Counted from the first letter of the stretch, positions 36,715-49,900 are shown. The stretch: 64,000 nt of DNA from Pyrocephalus nanus (GCA_038380795.1 CM076264.1:2048001-2112000); one strand, 5' to 3'. Numbers and translations are program-made. The notes: generated from the sequence alone by a model not told the origin.

Positions 36715-36960
36715 CCACAGCCTGGTGCTGGGGAAGAGGAGGAACTGGTACTTCCCCTGGATAAACTCCTGGCCTCCAGCTGTTTTCAGCTCAGGGGATT
36801 TCCTGAGCTGGATATTGTCTGTGTGATTTAATAACCCTCAGTAGTTTTCTCTTTCACAAACTTGTCCCCCCGTTGAGCTGAGGTAACTCCTTCTGTCCTG
36901 TGAAATGAAGGGAAATTCCTGCCACCACCTCTGTTCCAGAGGCTGGGCTGGGACACACGA
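36715..36960 (-). mobile_element. Diverged reverse-oriented CR1 remnant
   Basis: The order TGGGGAAGAGGAGGAACTGG (about 36729), CTCCAGCTGTTTTCAGCTCA (36775), GATTTCCTGAGCTGG (36797), TTAATAACCCTC (36828) and CTTTCACAAACTTGTCC (36850) resembles the reverse complement of the CR1 region upstream of the 3' end, where the sense strand carries a GGACAAATTCATGGA-type block. The match is by pattern only and the copy is degraded, so the boundaries and family are uncertain. Alternatives are another old avian repeat or single-copy DNA. Confidence 0.4.
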
Positions 36961-36964
36961 AGCC

Positions 36965-38100
36965 TGCTCTTCTGGAATATAGCATGTCTTCTTAAATTCA
37001 AGGAGGGGAAATACAGTGTTTAAAGAGGAAAATAATATTACGTAATATGGATAGTTACTGCACCAGTTAAATATTGTGCTGAATAGGGGCATATGGTCAA
37101 GAACAAACCCAAAGCTCTGAAAAGCCAGGAATCCTTATCCAAATGACGAGGCATTTGGGTATTGGCAGCGGCTGCGTGTTTGTCTCGTCAGTGCTCTTGC
37201 TCTCCTAAGTATGGCTTTATTTATAAAATATTAGCTTTCAAAAGGAAGCCATCAGGAAATGAATAACCGTAGTCACAGCTGGGTTTGAAAAGGGAAGATG
37301 AAATAGGAAGCTCCATCCATTTTGTGTGCTGAATGATGCAGGAGTTCTGGGAGAAAGCCTCTATTGATTCCACAACACAAGAAATTTAATGTACTTGATT
37401 TTCTTCTTTTTGGCATTACACATTGTTCCTGGCTTTCATTTCAACCACTGACAATGAATTTCATGTTTTTTATTGGTACCTTCCTGATTTAAAAGTGACT
37501 TTGTTGAAGTATAGAGACTTAAAAAACACATCACAATCTTCCATCCTCATGGTACACCTGGGATGGCTGGGACGTTCCATCCGGGCTTGAAGGTGTTGCA
37601 ACATGAAATGTAAGCTGTGGTTTTAGAGGCTTGTGACTTGTTCAGTTCTGAAATAATTTTCATGGGAATGGCAGAAAGCTTATTTATCCCTGACATGGCA
37701 GCCAGATTTTCAAGGCTGTGCTCCAAAGCATGCATATTTTAGAGGTTTTCAGCGAAAGGGTGGTAAGAATTTTCTTAAAATAAGCTGTTCTGCAGACACT
37801 TTTTTTTTTTTTTTAATAGGCCTAGACTGTCAATCTAAGATAGACCCCAAGCAGCACTGAGAGGGTTTTAAACTTGGTATATTAAGAAGCAACATGCCTT
37901 ATACTGTAAATTGTTGGACAATTGGTCTCTGCACCACAGCAGTAACATCTGTTGGTGTAAGAATTTAGTCCAGTTTGTCTAGTTCTGGGTTGGGGACTTT
38001 TAAGAAAATATTTTGCTGTTCTTTAAACAATTTCTACTATAATTGCAAGTGGGTGGAATCATAAAAATGCTGAGATGCTTAAATACTTTGAAACATTATG
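36965..38100. other. Non-coding stretch
   Basis: No gene seen. The part at 37140-37270 keeps several CpGs next to TTTATTTATAAAATATTAGC-like AT-rich sequence, a texture often found in conserved non-coding elements. A T-run lies at 37800-37814. Confidence 0.5.
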
Positions 38101-38106
38101 GTATTA

Positions 38107-38202
38107 CCAATTGTTTATTGCTGTTAAAATAAATATTGCCAATAATTTATTTCTGTTAAAATAAATATTGCCAATAGTTTATTGCTATTAAAATAAATAT
38201 TG
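38107..38202. repeat. Minisatellite, 3 copies of a 32-bp unit
   Basis: Three head-to-tail units begin with CCAAT/CCAATA at 38107, 38139 and 38171, exactly 32 bp apart. A fourth partial unit starts at 38203 (CCAG). Each unit carries TTAAAATAAATATTGCC, hence one AATAAA hexamer each at 38128, 38160 and 38192. The copies differ at only a few positions, so the duplication is fairly recent or is homogenised. No coding role is evident. Confidence 0.95.
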
Positions 38203-40677
38203 CCAGTACAATAACAGCAATTGAATTTGAGTCGTATTGTGACAGGACTTTTCAGTAAAATACAAGTCCAGGTATTTATGCAGGAACCACAGTGATGTGA
38301 AAATACCCACTGCTGTCAGTCTTTGGGATATGCTCTCAAAGGTGGGCTGCTCTCTGCAAACATATATCCCAGTTAATTTTTGTTTTTAATGACATCATTG
38401 GGATAAAATCAGTTTGGAAGTGATATTTTTCAAAGGTTTGGGGATGGAGGTTGATGATTATTAAGTTTATTTTTGAGAGTGTAATAGTGTTTTCATGACT
38501 TGTAAGTAACTTTTAACTGAGTAAGAGATATGAGCACAGAGTATTAGGAAAAATAATGTTTAGGAGTTATGAATCCTTTTAGTTTTCTAAAGGAAGTGTC
38601 TTTCATACCTTTCTTAAAAGAAAATGAGAAAGGTTAATTAGTTTATGCTGTTGAATTGACTTTATAGCTACCAAGCACCAAAGGACAAACCCTGCCTTAC
38701 TCCTCATTTCCCTTAAACTGCAGTTAAGAAGCAGTTAAAGCCCAAGCTGTGCCCAAATCCCGGTTTCCAGGGGCAGCAGAGTTATTTCTGTGGGACTGAA
38801 GTGCAACATTTCTCTGACAAAGGCCAGTGCTCTGGAATGGAGGTTAAATGGGAATGATGGGCCCCTGCCAGCCCGTCGGGGATGGGGATTGTGTAATGTT
38901 GTCACTAAGCCAGATGACAAGCCAGGGCAAGAAATAGCTTTGGAATAATTTTATTTATCTGGGAACCAGTCAGGAACCTGTAGGTGGGAGAGCAGTGAAG
39001 TTATTTAAAAACACTGATAATTAAGAGATTACAAGTGTTGGTTGCTCTGCTATATAGTTTTTACCCTTTCATGTTTTTTAAAAACAATATCCAGTATTTA
39101 GTTAATAGTTTGTTTCCTGTTTTACACTTGAGTTGCTTCATTTTGCTCCGTTATAAAAAGTTACTAATATTTAAGCAAACCAGGCTCTCTCTATCAGAAA
39201 GTGTCTACTAGTAATTTATTATTTGCTGCCGAGGGGATCATTGTGCCATGATTTATTTTTTTTAACTCCTTAATCTCAGTGAAAGCAGTGTGTTTACCAG
39301 ACAGTTGTATGCCAATAAACCTGAAATTATAACTGCTGAGATTTCTTTACTATTTTAGGAGAACATGTGAACAGCTAACTATAGCTTTTCCATAGGTTCA
39401 TTTTCCCTCCACTGCTTGTTCTGGTTTATGATGGCATTTGAATGGCCAGTTGATAATCTCTGCCTCAGTATTAAAATCCTGCTTTCAGGTCCGTGAGGCA
39501 GCTGGACAAGATTCACCTGGATGTTTAATCATTTGAAATCTCCATCTTGTTCTCTTTGCCACTCAGGTAACTTTTGCTGACGTTGTCTTTGAGCCAGAAA
39601 GGCTTTTTAGGATGTCAGATATTTTGACTACTTCCATGGGCTTCATTTTGCCAATGTTTTAAAATCCGACCTTTTGCAGCGATAGAGAAAACGAGGTGGG
39701 TTTGCTCCAGGCTCCTTTTTGTGGCGGGTGAGCAGCGACCAAACCCGTGACTGTATTTATAGCTTAGTTACAACCCTCTCCACCCGGCAGTGCTGGGTGC
39801 TGATTCTCTCCCAGACCACTGGAGCTGTTGCCAGGAATGTTTATTGGCACGCTATAATCACTGTACAGACATGAAGGGAGGACTCGTATCATTTTCCATC
39901 CCCAAGTGACTGATGGCAGGGATGGAGACCTGCCAGTCCCAGCTGCAGTCACTGCTAATTGAGGCTGGGAGAATTCCCCTCGTGCTTTGCTCCTCAGTTC
40001 TCCTCTGTTTGTTGTTGAGGTTTAATCAGGCTGCATTCACAATGTGTAGTAACCAGGGGGTTTGTTGAAGAGGGAATACATAAATGCATATAACTTAATA
40101 TACACTGCTTGGGTTTCAGCTCCAGGTGCTGGAACATCAGCTCTTAAACCCCAGTAATTGCTAATAAGCATGGCTTTGTGGGTTTAATTTTGTGTGGTTT
40201 ATTGGGATTTGGGTCGTTTCCCACCCCGAAGGACTGGGGGTGGTGTCCAGCTCTGGACAGCATCTTGGGCAGGTACTGCTGCCTGTCAGGCTCTGGCTAG
40301 GGAAAGCAAGGCAGGAAAAAAAGAAAAAAATCTGTTTAACTGCCACGTTCACATAGAGGAAAACCTTTATTTTGCAAGGCTGGAAACTAGAGAACCTGTG
40401 CAGAGCTTCAAAATAATAACATCGCGTGAAACTTGAGAAAACCTCTTTTCTCTGGTGCACGATCAGTGTTTGCTTGTGGTGTCGCATCTGGCATCTTGGA
40501 AATGTTGCACATGATAAAAATAATTTTTTTTTTCTCCCCCGTCATTGTTTGATACTTTTCTGTTCGTCTCCATCAAAACTGGGGGGGAAGAAACGTGATA
40601 CTAGTTGGCTGCAAATCTCTTGTAAAGCAGCGTGTGCCTGCTTCGCCTCCCTTTGGCCGAAAGAGGGAGGTCTCTGC

Positions 40678-40702
40678 CTTCCTCCCTCCTTCCCTCCCTC
40701 CC
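40678..40702. repeat. Pyrimidine (CCTT/CCTC) microsatellite
   Basis: A 25-base pyrimidine-only tract of CCTT and CCTC units. It can adopt triplex (H-DNA) structure in principle. Confidence 0.85.
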
Positions 40703-41119
40703 ATCTCCACGCTTTTACTGGAAAAAGGGCGTTTCGGATAATCCGTACACATCTGAGAAGTCTCTCCGAAGCCGTACGGAAGGGCACGTTCTGACTGAAG
40801 TCTGCAAGCTAAACTAGAAACTTGAGATGATCTGGATTGCTGTGTGGTTACCTGGTTAGCAGTGTAATCTTGAAAGGATTAAAAGATGAAGTTTTCTGTC
40901 CACTTCCCACCGGTGCTCAAGAGATGACTTTTTAGAAACAAAGGGGAACGTTATTGTTTAAAATATAGCAAGACTTTTCACACAGGCAGCACGCTGAGGT
41001 GGTTAGGGAATTGTTGAGGAGAAAGGTAGACTTCCTGCCTTTCCCCTTAGCCAGGAGTAACACAGCCATAAGAAATCACACCTCAACCTTGTTGCATTTC
41101 TGTGGAGATGTGTGACCCA

Positions 41120-41133
41120 CACACACGTGTGTG
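41120..41133. other. 14-bp perfect palindrome centred on an E-box
   Basis: CACACACGTGTGTG is self-complementary. It contains the E-box CACGTG and is an alternating purine-pyrimidine run that could form Z-DNA. Regulatory use is not shown. Confidence 0.7.
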
Positions 41134-43370
41134 AGAGCGGGAGTCTCATTCCCAATGAAATGTCTATGGATTTGGATCTGGTGCTCTATTGCCACCTTCT
41201 GCTCATCCCTCTTCCCACTGTGTTGCACCAGGGAACTTGCATTAGAGATGACATTTGATTTTACAGCCCTTTAAGAAAGAGGTGCCAGAAGGAAATGTCA
41301 GTTCCTCTTCTGGATTCCTGAATGCAAAGCCCTGTTTAAATAATACAAGGAAAATGCCTTCCATAGGAGAAGGAATGCTAGTTTGGATCCTTTTGAAAAC
41401 TAAGATGTAAACCTTTCTCTGACACAGCGTGACTCTGTCTGGCTTCGATCACCTTGAAAGCTCACAAATCACAAACTGGAGCATCAGTATTTGTGTATTG
41501 CATTGTGAACTGCAGAATCTGAGACTAAGTTAAACCTATGAATACTTTAATAGGGAATAGAAGCAATTGTAGAAGTAGAATTGATTGCTTAAAAGTGCAT
41601 TGATTTATTCCAAAGGTTTCTACTTGGTGTTCTCTAGGAATTGTGTCCCTGGATGTTTAACCTTTTGGAATTTATGACTTGTTCCATGGCCCAAACACTG
41701 CCTTTAGCTCCTGCTGCTCTATTAGGAACTTGGGCAAAAGGAAATGGAAAATATCAGCTCCCTTGCGATACCACTAGTGAAACTCGGTCCTTTTTAAAAT
41801 GCTTGAAATAATGTGCAATTTAAATTATAGCCGAAAGGCATAATAATTCTCTAGTAAAATTCACAATACAGAGGGAACAGGGGAACCTTGATGGTGTTCC
41901 TAACAGGTGCTTTCAGCCAGGAGAATTGGACAAGGGAGAGAGGCAGCCTTGATTGAAATGGCGTGGATTGAGACCCATAGGAAGAAGCAGGTGTGTCGTT
42001 ATATACAAGTTTCTTCTTCCCTTCTTTTGGCATGGCTTGCTCAGAAGCAAATAAATAGCAAGTTCTTTTTGTCTGCTCAACACCTGCAGCTTGTGAGGAT
42101 AAAGAATTAGAAGTCAGAGTTGGAGGAGAAATAAATCAGACCGGGTAACAGGAGGTGTGCTGTGGAGGGGAGGATGGCAGGGCCCAACTGCACTGTATTT
42201 TACTCTTATAAACAGTCCAAAATAATATTCATTTTGCTCGAGTTATATGATTCCTCATCCAGTTGTTGGGGTTGCTGTATTAGTTGTCAAACTAAGACAG
42301 TAGCGGTTTTTTTCAGGATTTCCTATTTTAGCTTCCTTTGCTTTTCTGCTTGGGAAATGTATGTTTGGCTTCTCTTGGATTTCAACTTCTGTTGCTTTAT
42401 TTTAATTTCCAGTACACTAGACAAACAACCTCATCAACATCTGGTCTGTAATTTGAAATGCTGTTCTTGATGCTTAAGAATTGCAAATTAGATTGAGGCT
42501 GTCACAAAATGTAAGATAACTGGGAAATCACCGAGTGTCATTTCAATTTCTGTCAGAATCCCTATTTTAGTCACATCATGGTTTTGTTTCATATTTTTGT
42601 TGCTTTTTAGTGCAGTATCAATAAATGTATTCAAAAATTGTCTCTGACTTGCAGCAGTTTTCCAGGGCATTGTTTCAGATTGTAATGAAATCTTGACATT
42701 TAGTCAAGCTTTGACATTTTCTGTTAGACCGGATTAAACCTTCCTCCGTGAAGGTGCATTTCAATAGACCAGAGCATGGCAGTCAGAGGGTCACCTTTTG
42801 CTTCTGATGTAACGTCTGACTTTTAGGCAAGAAAATATCAGGACTGTCTGGAGCTGGAGGATGTGTCAAAAGTTTCCATGGACTCAAACTCCAAATACCC
42901 CTTTTATACTTCAGTTTTTGTATAAAGCTAAGCTCTAAGTGAGCCAATTCAACAGAAACAGAAGAGTCTTTCTAATCATCCCCTGCTTGATGCATTGGTG
43001 ATTTCTGTAGGCACATTGTCTTCTGCTGTGCTCCTGCAAGCGCAATGTTCATGTCAGATTGTTTCATCCGAGTTGTCAGAAAACTGGATGACACCTCCTG
43101 TCTTGGGTTGTCTGCTTGGACACTCCCACAGGGCATTTCTGAGTGTTTCTGGAAAACTCTCTTATGATCATCTAAGCAGAACAAATGGGAATTTCAAGTT
43201 ACAGAATATTTTTGCATCATAGGAGGAAACCCAAACCTATATTAAAATGAATTTCTGCAGACTGTTTCAGGATGAAGTTTTTGTTTAGGAAGCAGAGGAG
43301 GTAGGAGGTAGGAGAAGTATTGATGAGCTTTTGAGGCTGTGTCTCTGGGAACCTGAGTGCCAGCTGATGG

Positions 43371-43955
43371 ATGGGAAATTTGTATTTAACATGTCTGTCT
43401 CAATGGGTAGCACATTCTTTTATATTGTATTTGCTGTACAGATATGCAGAACTGGATTCTCCCGTCTCCCTTCAGGAGCAGGAGCAGTTCAGTGCATCTG
43501 ATGGAGATGTTTTCTTTCCCTCTTTGTCACACAGAGGCTGGATAACAGATGCATTTTTGTGCTTAGAAAATCAAAAGGTCAGAGGAGCACATGGGCTGCT
43601 TTTGCCAAATAAAGTGCTTTTAGTGGGAATTGAAGTAAGGAGCTGTGCTGGTAAGGGAGAGCTGGCTGTTCAGTGTCCTGGCATTAACACTGAGCAATCA
43701 GGATCTAAAAGAAAAAGCACACATATTGTTTGGTGGCCTTTTTGGGAAGGCAACAAAGGAAAAGGCAGACAAGTAGAGGATCTGGCATGTTCAGGGGCTG
43801 AAATTTCCTGGAATTCTACACTGACTGTCTTAATCCACTTGTTTCTCAAATTCCCAGGGTTAAAACTGCAGAGGGATGTCAAACTGCCTGCTAAGATTAA
43901 ATTAATCAATGTTGATGTTCAGATAGATTTAATCTGCACGGAAAGTCTGCCTTGA
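43371..43955 (+). other. Longest ATG-initiated frame outside the CpG island, doubtful
   Basis: An ATG-initiated frame of 194 codons runs from 43371 to the stop at 43953-43955. Its product has no signal peptide, transmembrane helix pattern, repeats or family motif I can recognise. Single-exon genes of this length without a recognisable family are rare in birds, and a frame this long can arise by chance in 128 kb of two-strand sequence. I list it so that it can be tested, not as a gene. Confidence 0.1.
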
Positions 43956-43959
43956 GCTC

Positions 43960-46900
43960 TGTGTGTAGCTCTGCCTTCCCCCTGGTTTCCTTCTGGGCAT
44001 TCTGTGCCCCGAGCACCCACACTTACATGTGTTGCTGGTTTGTACTGGCTGATGCTGATGCTCCTCCTCCACTGTGGCTTGAAAAGATGTTTGTGGGTTT
44101 TTTTTTTCCTTACTTTGGCTGAGAATATTAACTTTGAGCCTGTCCAACAGGGAAGAAAATGCCCCCAGAATACTGGTCAGGGGTAGCCTCCTGTTGTGTG
44201 GTCAGTTGGATTGAGGCCCTCCTGAGAGCTCCCGTGTGTCAGCTGCACAATCTGCTGGGGTTTTTGGGTAGTGCTACAATAGAGCAAACTTTCCCCCTTT
44301 GCTCAGGTTTTACTTCAGTGAGCTTTGAGGTAACATTTGCCTTCAATGGAAATCATGGAGTGTATTCTTGCTGACAGTAAGAAATGCTGCAAGAAATCTT
44401 TAAAGACCTGTGTGCGTCAGATGTTGGGAGCTCCGACAAATGGACGGGGTTTAACTGCTGATCCTTTCCTCTCATCTGTGCACTGGGCTCCTCATCCAGT
44501 CATGGCTGGGTCAGGAGGTAAATGGCCATTACTGCTGAGGCTGTGTCCTTGAATCTCCCTCTGTGGTTAACTCTTACTGAGCTATTTAATCCTGCAGGTG
44601 CAGGAAGGAACAGGCATTTTCTGGCAAAACAAGCTGTGACAACATTATCCTTAAACGAAAAACAGTCTCTCTGATTTACACTTAGGAATCATTGAAAATC
44701 TGGAATATTTTTCTCAATCTTTATCACTCTAATGTTTCTTTGAGTGTGGGCCAGTATATCCCAGTTAAGCCTGTGTCTTTGTTGATAAACAGTAAACTTC
44801 CAATGTAATCTGTATCTTTGGGAAATGTGCACTGTGGATAATAAATGAAAGAAGGTCAGCGGGGAAGTGACCACAGCAAACACAGCTGCCATCAGCTGTT
44901 AGAGCACAAACTATTCCCTAATGCTTTAGTACAAGCACTTTTCCTTCTGTGTGAGGGAAGGTCAAGGAGATGGCTCCCTGTTTTCACAGATGTGGCTCCT
45001 GGATTGACTGGCGGGGTGGAAAATGATGTTGCACGCTCTTCTGGGCAGGTACAGCCATCCATTAGGAGGTCCTGTGTGTAATGGGGCTGTGTGTGAGTGC
45101 TCATCTTTATCTGGTGTCCTAGTGGTCATTCCACATGTGTACCTGTGCACTTGGCATATTTCCAGAGATCCAGGTCCCACAGTTACTGGGAGTCTCGGGC
45201 TCTGTTTGCAAAGAGGATCCCGTGTCTCTTCAGCCACTGTAGTGGGATGTTTCAGCACAGCACTCCGAGCCTTCCATGGATTCCCATGTTGTACATTCCC
45301 AAGTTGTAGTGCAGCTGTCAGAAGTGGCAGTAATGAGTCTGCAGGATGTGCTGTGACAGCAGGGGCAGAAAGGAGCTGCATAATTTCATTATCCTTTTTA
45401 CTCGCAGAGAGCAAACGCTTTGTAACCTCCTCTCTTCATCGACACTAATGCCTCTGGAATCCCTTTGTTCCACTAAACCTCAGCCAGTTGGGGATACCCC
45501 TTTGAGGCTGCAGTGGCTCAAATCAAAGCCTGGCATTAAGCTCTACATCATTTCAGGGGTCATAGTCCCAGCATATCTCTGCTTTTCAATCTCCATTCAG
45601 TTCTAGTGTTTAATTATAGAGGAAACATTTTATCCCAAATTGTATTATTGCTGTTTCTATCCTGTCCAAACCCAGCACGGTTCTTTCTTAGCAGTCTCAG
45701 CTTTTGGAATTGAAAAATGCTGGACTTTTCATTCCAGCAACTTAATTTTTAATGGTTTAGGAGTTGTTCCTTACATGATAACTTGGGTTGTGGAAGCCAA
45801 GAACATTGCTTTCTGGGAAGCTGTTGGCTTCCCATTCCAAACTCTCTGCAGCATCACTCAGCCATCAGAAGGAATCTGGAGAGGTGGTGACTTTCTGTGT
45901 GCTGGGGAGCCTTTTCCACAAACTATATGGGGTCTGGTCCCACTCTCTTTAGGTTGGCAGTAAAGCTGTGCTAACTGCAAGAGCCAGTGAAGCTCCCTGG
46001 ATTTCTGTGACTGGTAAATGACACGCTGTACACTGTGTGAAACAATTTTGTGGTAGGAAGTTGTGCCATCCAAGAACAGCATCTTTCCCTTGCTTTTTTA
46101 ATTATGAATAGGCAGAACTGCTGGATTTGAACAGGAACCTTCACGAATATATTTAACTGAAGATACCAGAGGCTTCCAGAAGTGCAGAACATCCTATATA
46201 TGTTAATTTGTAATTACTTCATTATTAATGAAATACTTATATTAACAAACCACATCTTTATAATTTTTTAATAGGGATTATGATATTGGAGGCTTATGAA
46301 TTTCTGAGTAGACCTTGTGATCAGGAGCTTGATTGCTTGCTTTCACATCTTTATTAAAGTAAATTTCCTCTAGTAAAGATTTTTCTTCTCCCCCCTCCAG
46401 TAGTGTCTCAGGTCTTTCTGGGAAGGAAAGATCTGCTTATTTGGGTTATTCCAGGGCAATGGAGTCCTCATTTTTCTTGGTTTCTGGTTGGGAGCGGGTG
46501 ATGGCCGAGTCATTTTTCAAGAGGGGCCCTTTGTGTGTATAAACCATGAGCCTTTATGATGCTGTCAGCCATTTGATAGAAGCATTAATTTACTCGTAAT
46601 CTTTTGCACTATTAAGGCTGCTGACACATTTTAGAAACATTCTCTTGGTGGTGTTCTGTGCTGCCTGCCAGCCAGTTCTCCAGTTAGCAGGTAAGAAAAC
46701 AAGGATTAGGAGATGGCTCTGTGTAGAATGAGGATATTAGGCAAAAATGCCTAATCATGTAGAACTGGTTTCATCACAGCAGTAATGCCAATCTTCTTCT
46801 TTCTCTACAACACACAGAGACAAAAATCTAAAATTTAATTATATATTTTTTCCTGTCTTAAAACTAACTTGCGAATGATGGATTGATGCATTATTTTGTT

Positions 46901-49900
46901 TGCATTCAAAAGTGTTTCACTGGTCAAGTTTTATATGGGTAAGATTTGCACTCAGCAAAGAGGAATGTCTTAAACCCAGATGTTATTTTCTCCCTGGATG
47001 CACATGGGACACCTTCTGAAGAAGAATCTTTTCTCAAGGTGCTGGAATTCATAGGTCCCACTCACTGTTTTTGTCAGGCTGTACATAGATTGCTGAAAAT
47101 TATTTGAAGATGTGGCCACAAGAATGAATTTTGTTCCTTAAATGATATTTTTGAAAGGTGTAAGTTTATCTCTAACATACAAGAATGTTTCAGTTGTGTT
47201 CAGTACGTGCCAGGAAGAAAAACAGATGCTCTTTTTTTTCTGTGGCAGCTGAGCTGAAGTCAGTGCTGACGTCCTTGTTTACAGCATGTCATCCTAGAAA
47301 CAGACTATTCAGAAGATTCCTTGTTTTCTTTCAAGTCATCTGAAGTCTTAATTGTCATGTTTCTCCTGCTTTTTCTTGTCTCCAGATAATGGAATGTAAT
47401 ACTGACATTGGGGTTGGGGGTTACAGCCCTGAGATGCTAACGAAGCCACATACGGTAATCACTGCTTGGAAAATTATCTGCCAAGTGGCTGCTGACCAGA
47501 AAAGTCCGTGTGTCTTGTTTTGCAGAGGGGTTATTTTTGCTGTTTTCCTTTAGCTTGAGATGTGTGTTTTTCATCCCCGCTCGGTCTGGATGCGAGACGC
47601 CCACTGTGGGAGGAGGTAATGAGAGGAGACAAAGGCATCTGCGTTCCTGGCTAATTTTAACCTCCAGCTATCTTCCCTCTCAGGATGCTCCGTGCAGACG
47701 GAGGAGCTCGTAGGCGAACAGGGAGCAAATGATTGTCCCCAAGTAAAGTGATCGCATGCCAGACAGAAGAGATTCTGCCAAAATGACTGATCTCCCTCCA
47801 AAATCATTCCAGAAGTGTTTTTTTGATTTTTTTTTTTTCCCAGCTTCCAACGGGGAGTAGGAGTCTGGTAGGTTGTAGTTGTGTTAGTGGAAGCTATGGC
47901 TGAATCCAGATAAATACAAGCCTTTAGTGGGTGTGTGTTGTGTTAAGCAGTGCAGAATATTCTGTGATTCTATGAAGTTCATCACTGGAGATTCCATGTT
48001 TTGTGGTACTCATTCCTCGTACAAACTCACTGAATTATATGTACGTTTTGGGACAAGCAGATAAAACGGGGAATTGATGCCAGGACTCTCCTACCTCCAC
48101 TTCCACGTGGCCTGGCTACGTGAGTGATTCTAGCTGAGGAAGACAATTTCCAGTAACAATTTGCTTGATGAATGAGCCTCCTTTCCTGATTGCAGATTGT
48201 CTGCAAACAGATTGCCATTTTAACCAACTTGTTTGTTATTTATCGTAGTTTTGTGCATAATAATTCTTTCCCTCCTGTGAAAATTGCTGTTGGAAGTGAG
48301 ACTTACTCTGCGGTCCTGAGAGGATGCTGAGAGCAAACTCTTCCCTTAAAAACGTCTGTGATAACCAAATAGAAAATGTGGGAACACAGTTGGAGCAGAA
48401 TCCTACAGAAGTCACGGGGATGTTTGCGTATCATTTTTCTCATTATTTGTTCAGCTGTAGCAGCGAGGGGAAAATTGACACCATCTAATAGCTGTTCAGT
48501 AGGCTGTGTAAAATGAGGCTGATGGGCTCTGGGGAGCTCCCAGCAGACGTATCCCAATCTCCTGGATCACCTCCACAGTTCGCATTAATTGACAACCTGT
48601 GTTGGCTGCAGAGACCAAGCAGCGCGTGGCTCTGGAGCCTGAGCGGCGTTTTCATGCAGGGCTTGGTTTTCCTGTCAGAACTCCCTGGGGAAATGCTGCT
48701 GAGACAGCACAGAAAGGTTTATGATACCACTTCTCCTACTGTGCCCACTATTATGTTCCTAAAAATGGTCTGGGCTTGCTGAATATTGATATTATATCTT
48801 CTCCTTCTTAGCCAGAAAAGATTTTATTTCATTTATTTAGCTATTTTCCAGCCAGAACTGAACCACTCTTTTCTGTTGGGTTTGCTCAGTGGGGCTGGGG
48901 GAGAAAATACCTGTGATTAGGGAAAACTGAACAGCCCTGCAGATTGCTGTGCTCTAGGACAGCAGAGAGCTCTGCTACCACTTCCAGGCTGGCTTTGACT
49001 TGGCAAAGCTGTTAAGGAAGTGAACAGGCCCTTCAGTTCTTGTCTGATCTTCCTACTAAGGCTGCCAACAAAGGCTGTGTTTGTACGTGTATTTCTTATG
49101 ACAGTTACTTGTCTTGGAGGAATTAAAAAGAGATCACTGGCTTGTCACGGAATAATGGCCCTGTCCCTGCAGTGCTGAAGGAGCTTTGATCCAGCTCTCC
49201 TGGTGTGTGTGCTCCTGAACCAGTTAGCAATTCATTAAACCTTTGTGCTTGCCCCTTATTTAATAATAATTAAAACGTTGTATTCACGTGTGAGAGTTGG
49301 TTCTGTCCAAAGGCAGACTAGGAAACCCTCTATTTTACTTCCTTCCTTCACAGTTTGGGTTGCCATAATAGACAACATGAAGTGTAGACTGGAAAGAGGC
49401 CAGGAGACCCATCTGCTAAAAAAGAGGGATCTTTCTAATTACAGTCTGGCCGGCAGGGCCTGGGGATAATGACACACCTTTCCTCCTATGAATATTTTCA
49501 TGAACTTTGCCTGTCTCAGGAGATTCCCTCAGTGCTCTGCTAAATTGGGTTGTTCACGTGGACACAAAAGAAAAGGACAAAAGATGTATGTTCCCAGTCT
49601 TACTGTGAAACCCTCTGTCTTCTCACCAATTAAATAGCAGGAGGATTCTGCCCCAATTTACCAGCAAAACAGTTGCTGAAGGTCAGGGCATTTTCTTGTT
49701 CTATGCAAGTTACGTATTATAATGCTCTGCAAATTGGATTTGAGAAAGTAAGTCTCTTGCTTTGGTTGCTGTTTTAAAGTTGCCATTAACTGTGCACAGA
49801 ATCAAAAAGTGCATTAAAACATTGTTCCAGCTGGGACTACCATTGTGTCCATCCCCCTTCTTATGCACTTCTAATATGCCCAGCTCAGTGTGATCTCTTT

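Larger units (their letters stand above)
38215..43370. other. Non-coding stretch
   Basis: No gene or clear transposon. Landmarks: pyrimidine-rich AG|GTAACT at 39545-39572, a CCTT/CCTC tract at 40678-40702 and a CACGTG-centred palindrome at 41120-41133. The 122-codon + frame at 40426-40794 has no recognisable domain. Confidence 0.55.

Noticed and set aside
43295..43312. let-7-like GAGGTAGGAGGTAGGAG
   Set aside because: It is only a purine-rich repeat. The mature let-7 sequence is not continued and no hairpin arm is present.
47958..47975. CR1-like tail ATTCTGTGATTCTATGA
   Set aside because: No CR1 body precedes it. An 18-base match is too short to call an element, though a heavily truncated copy is possible.
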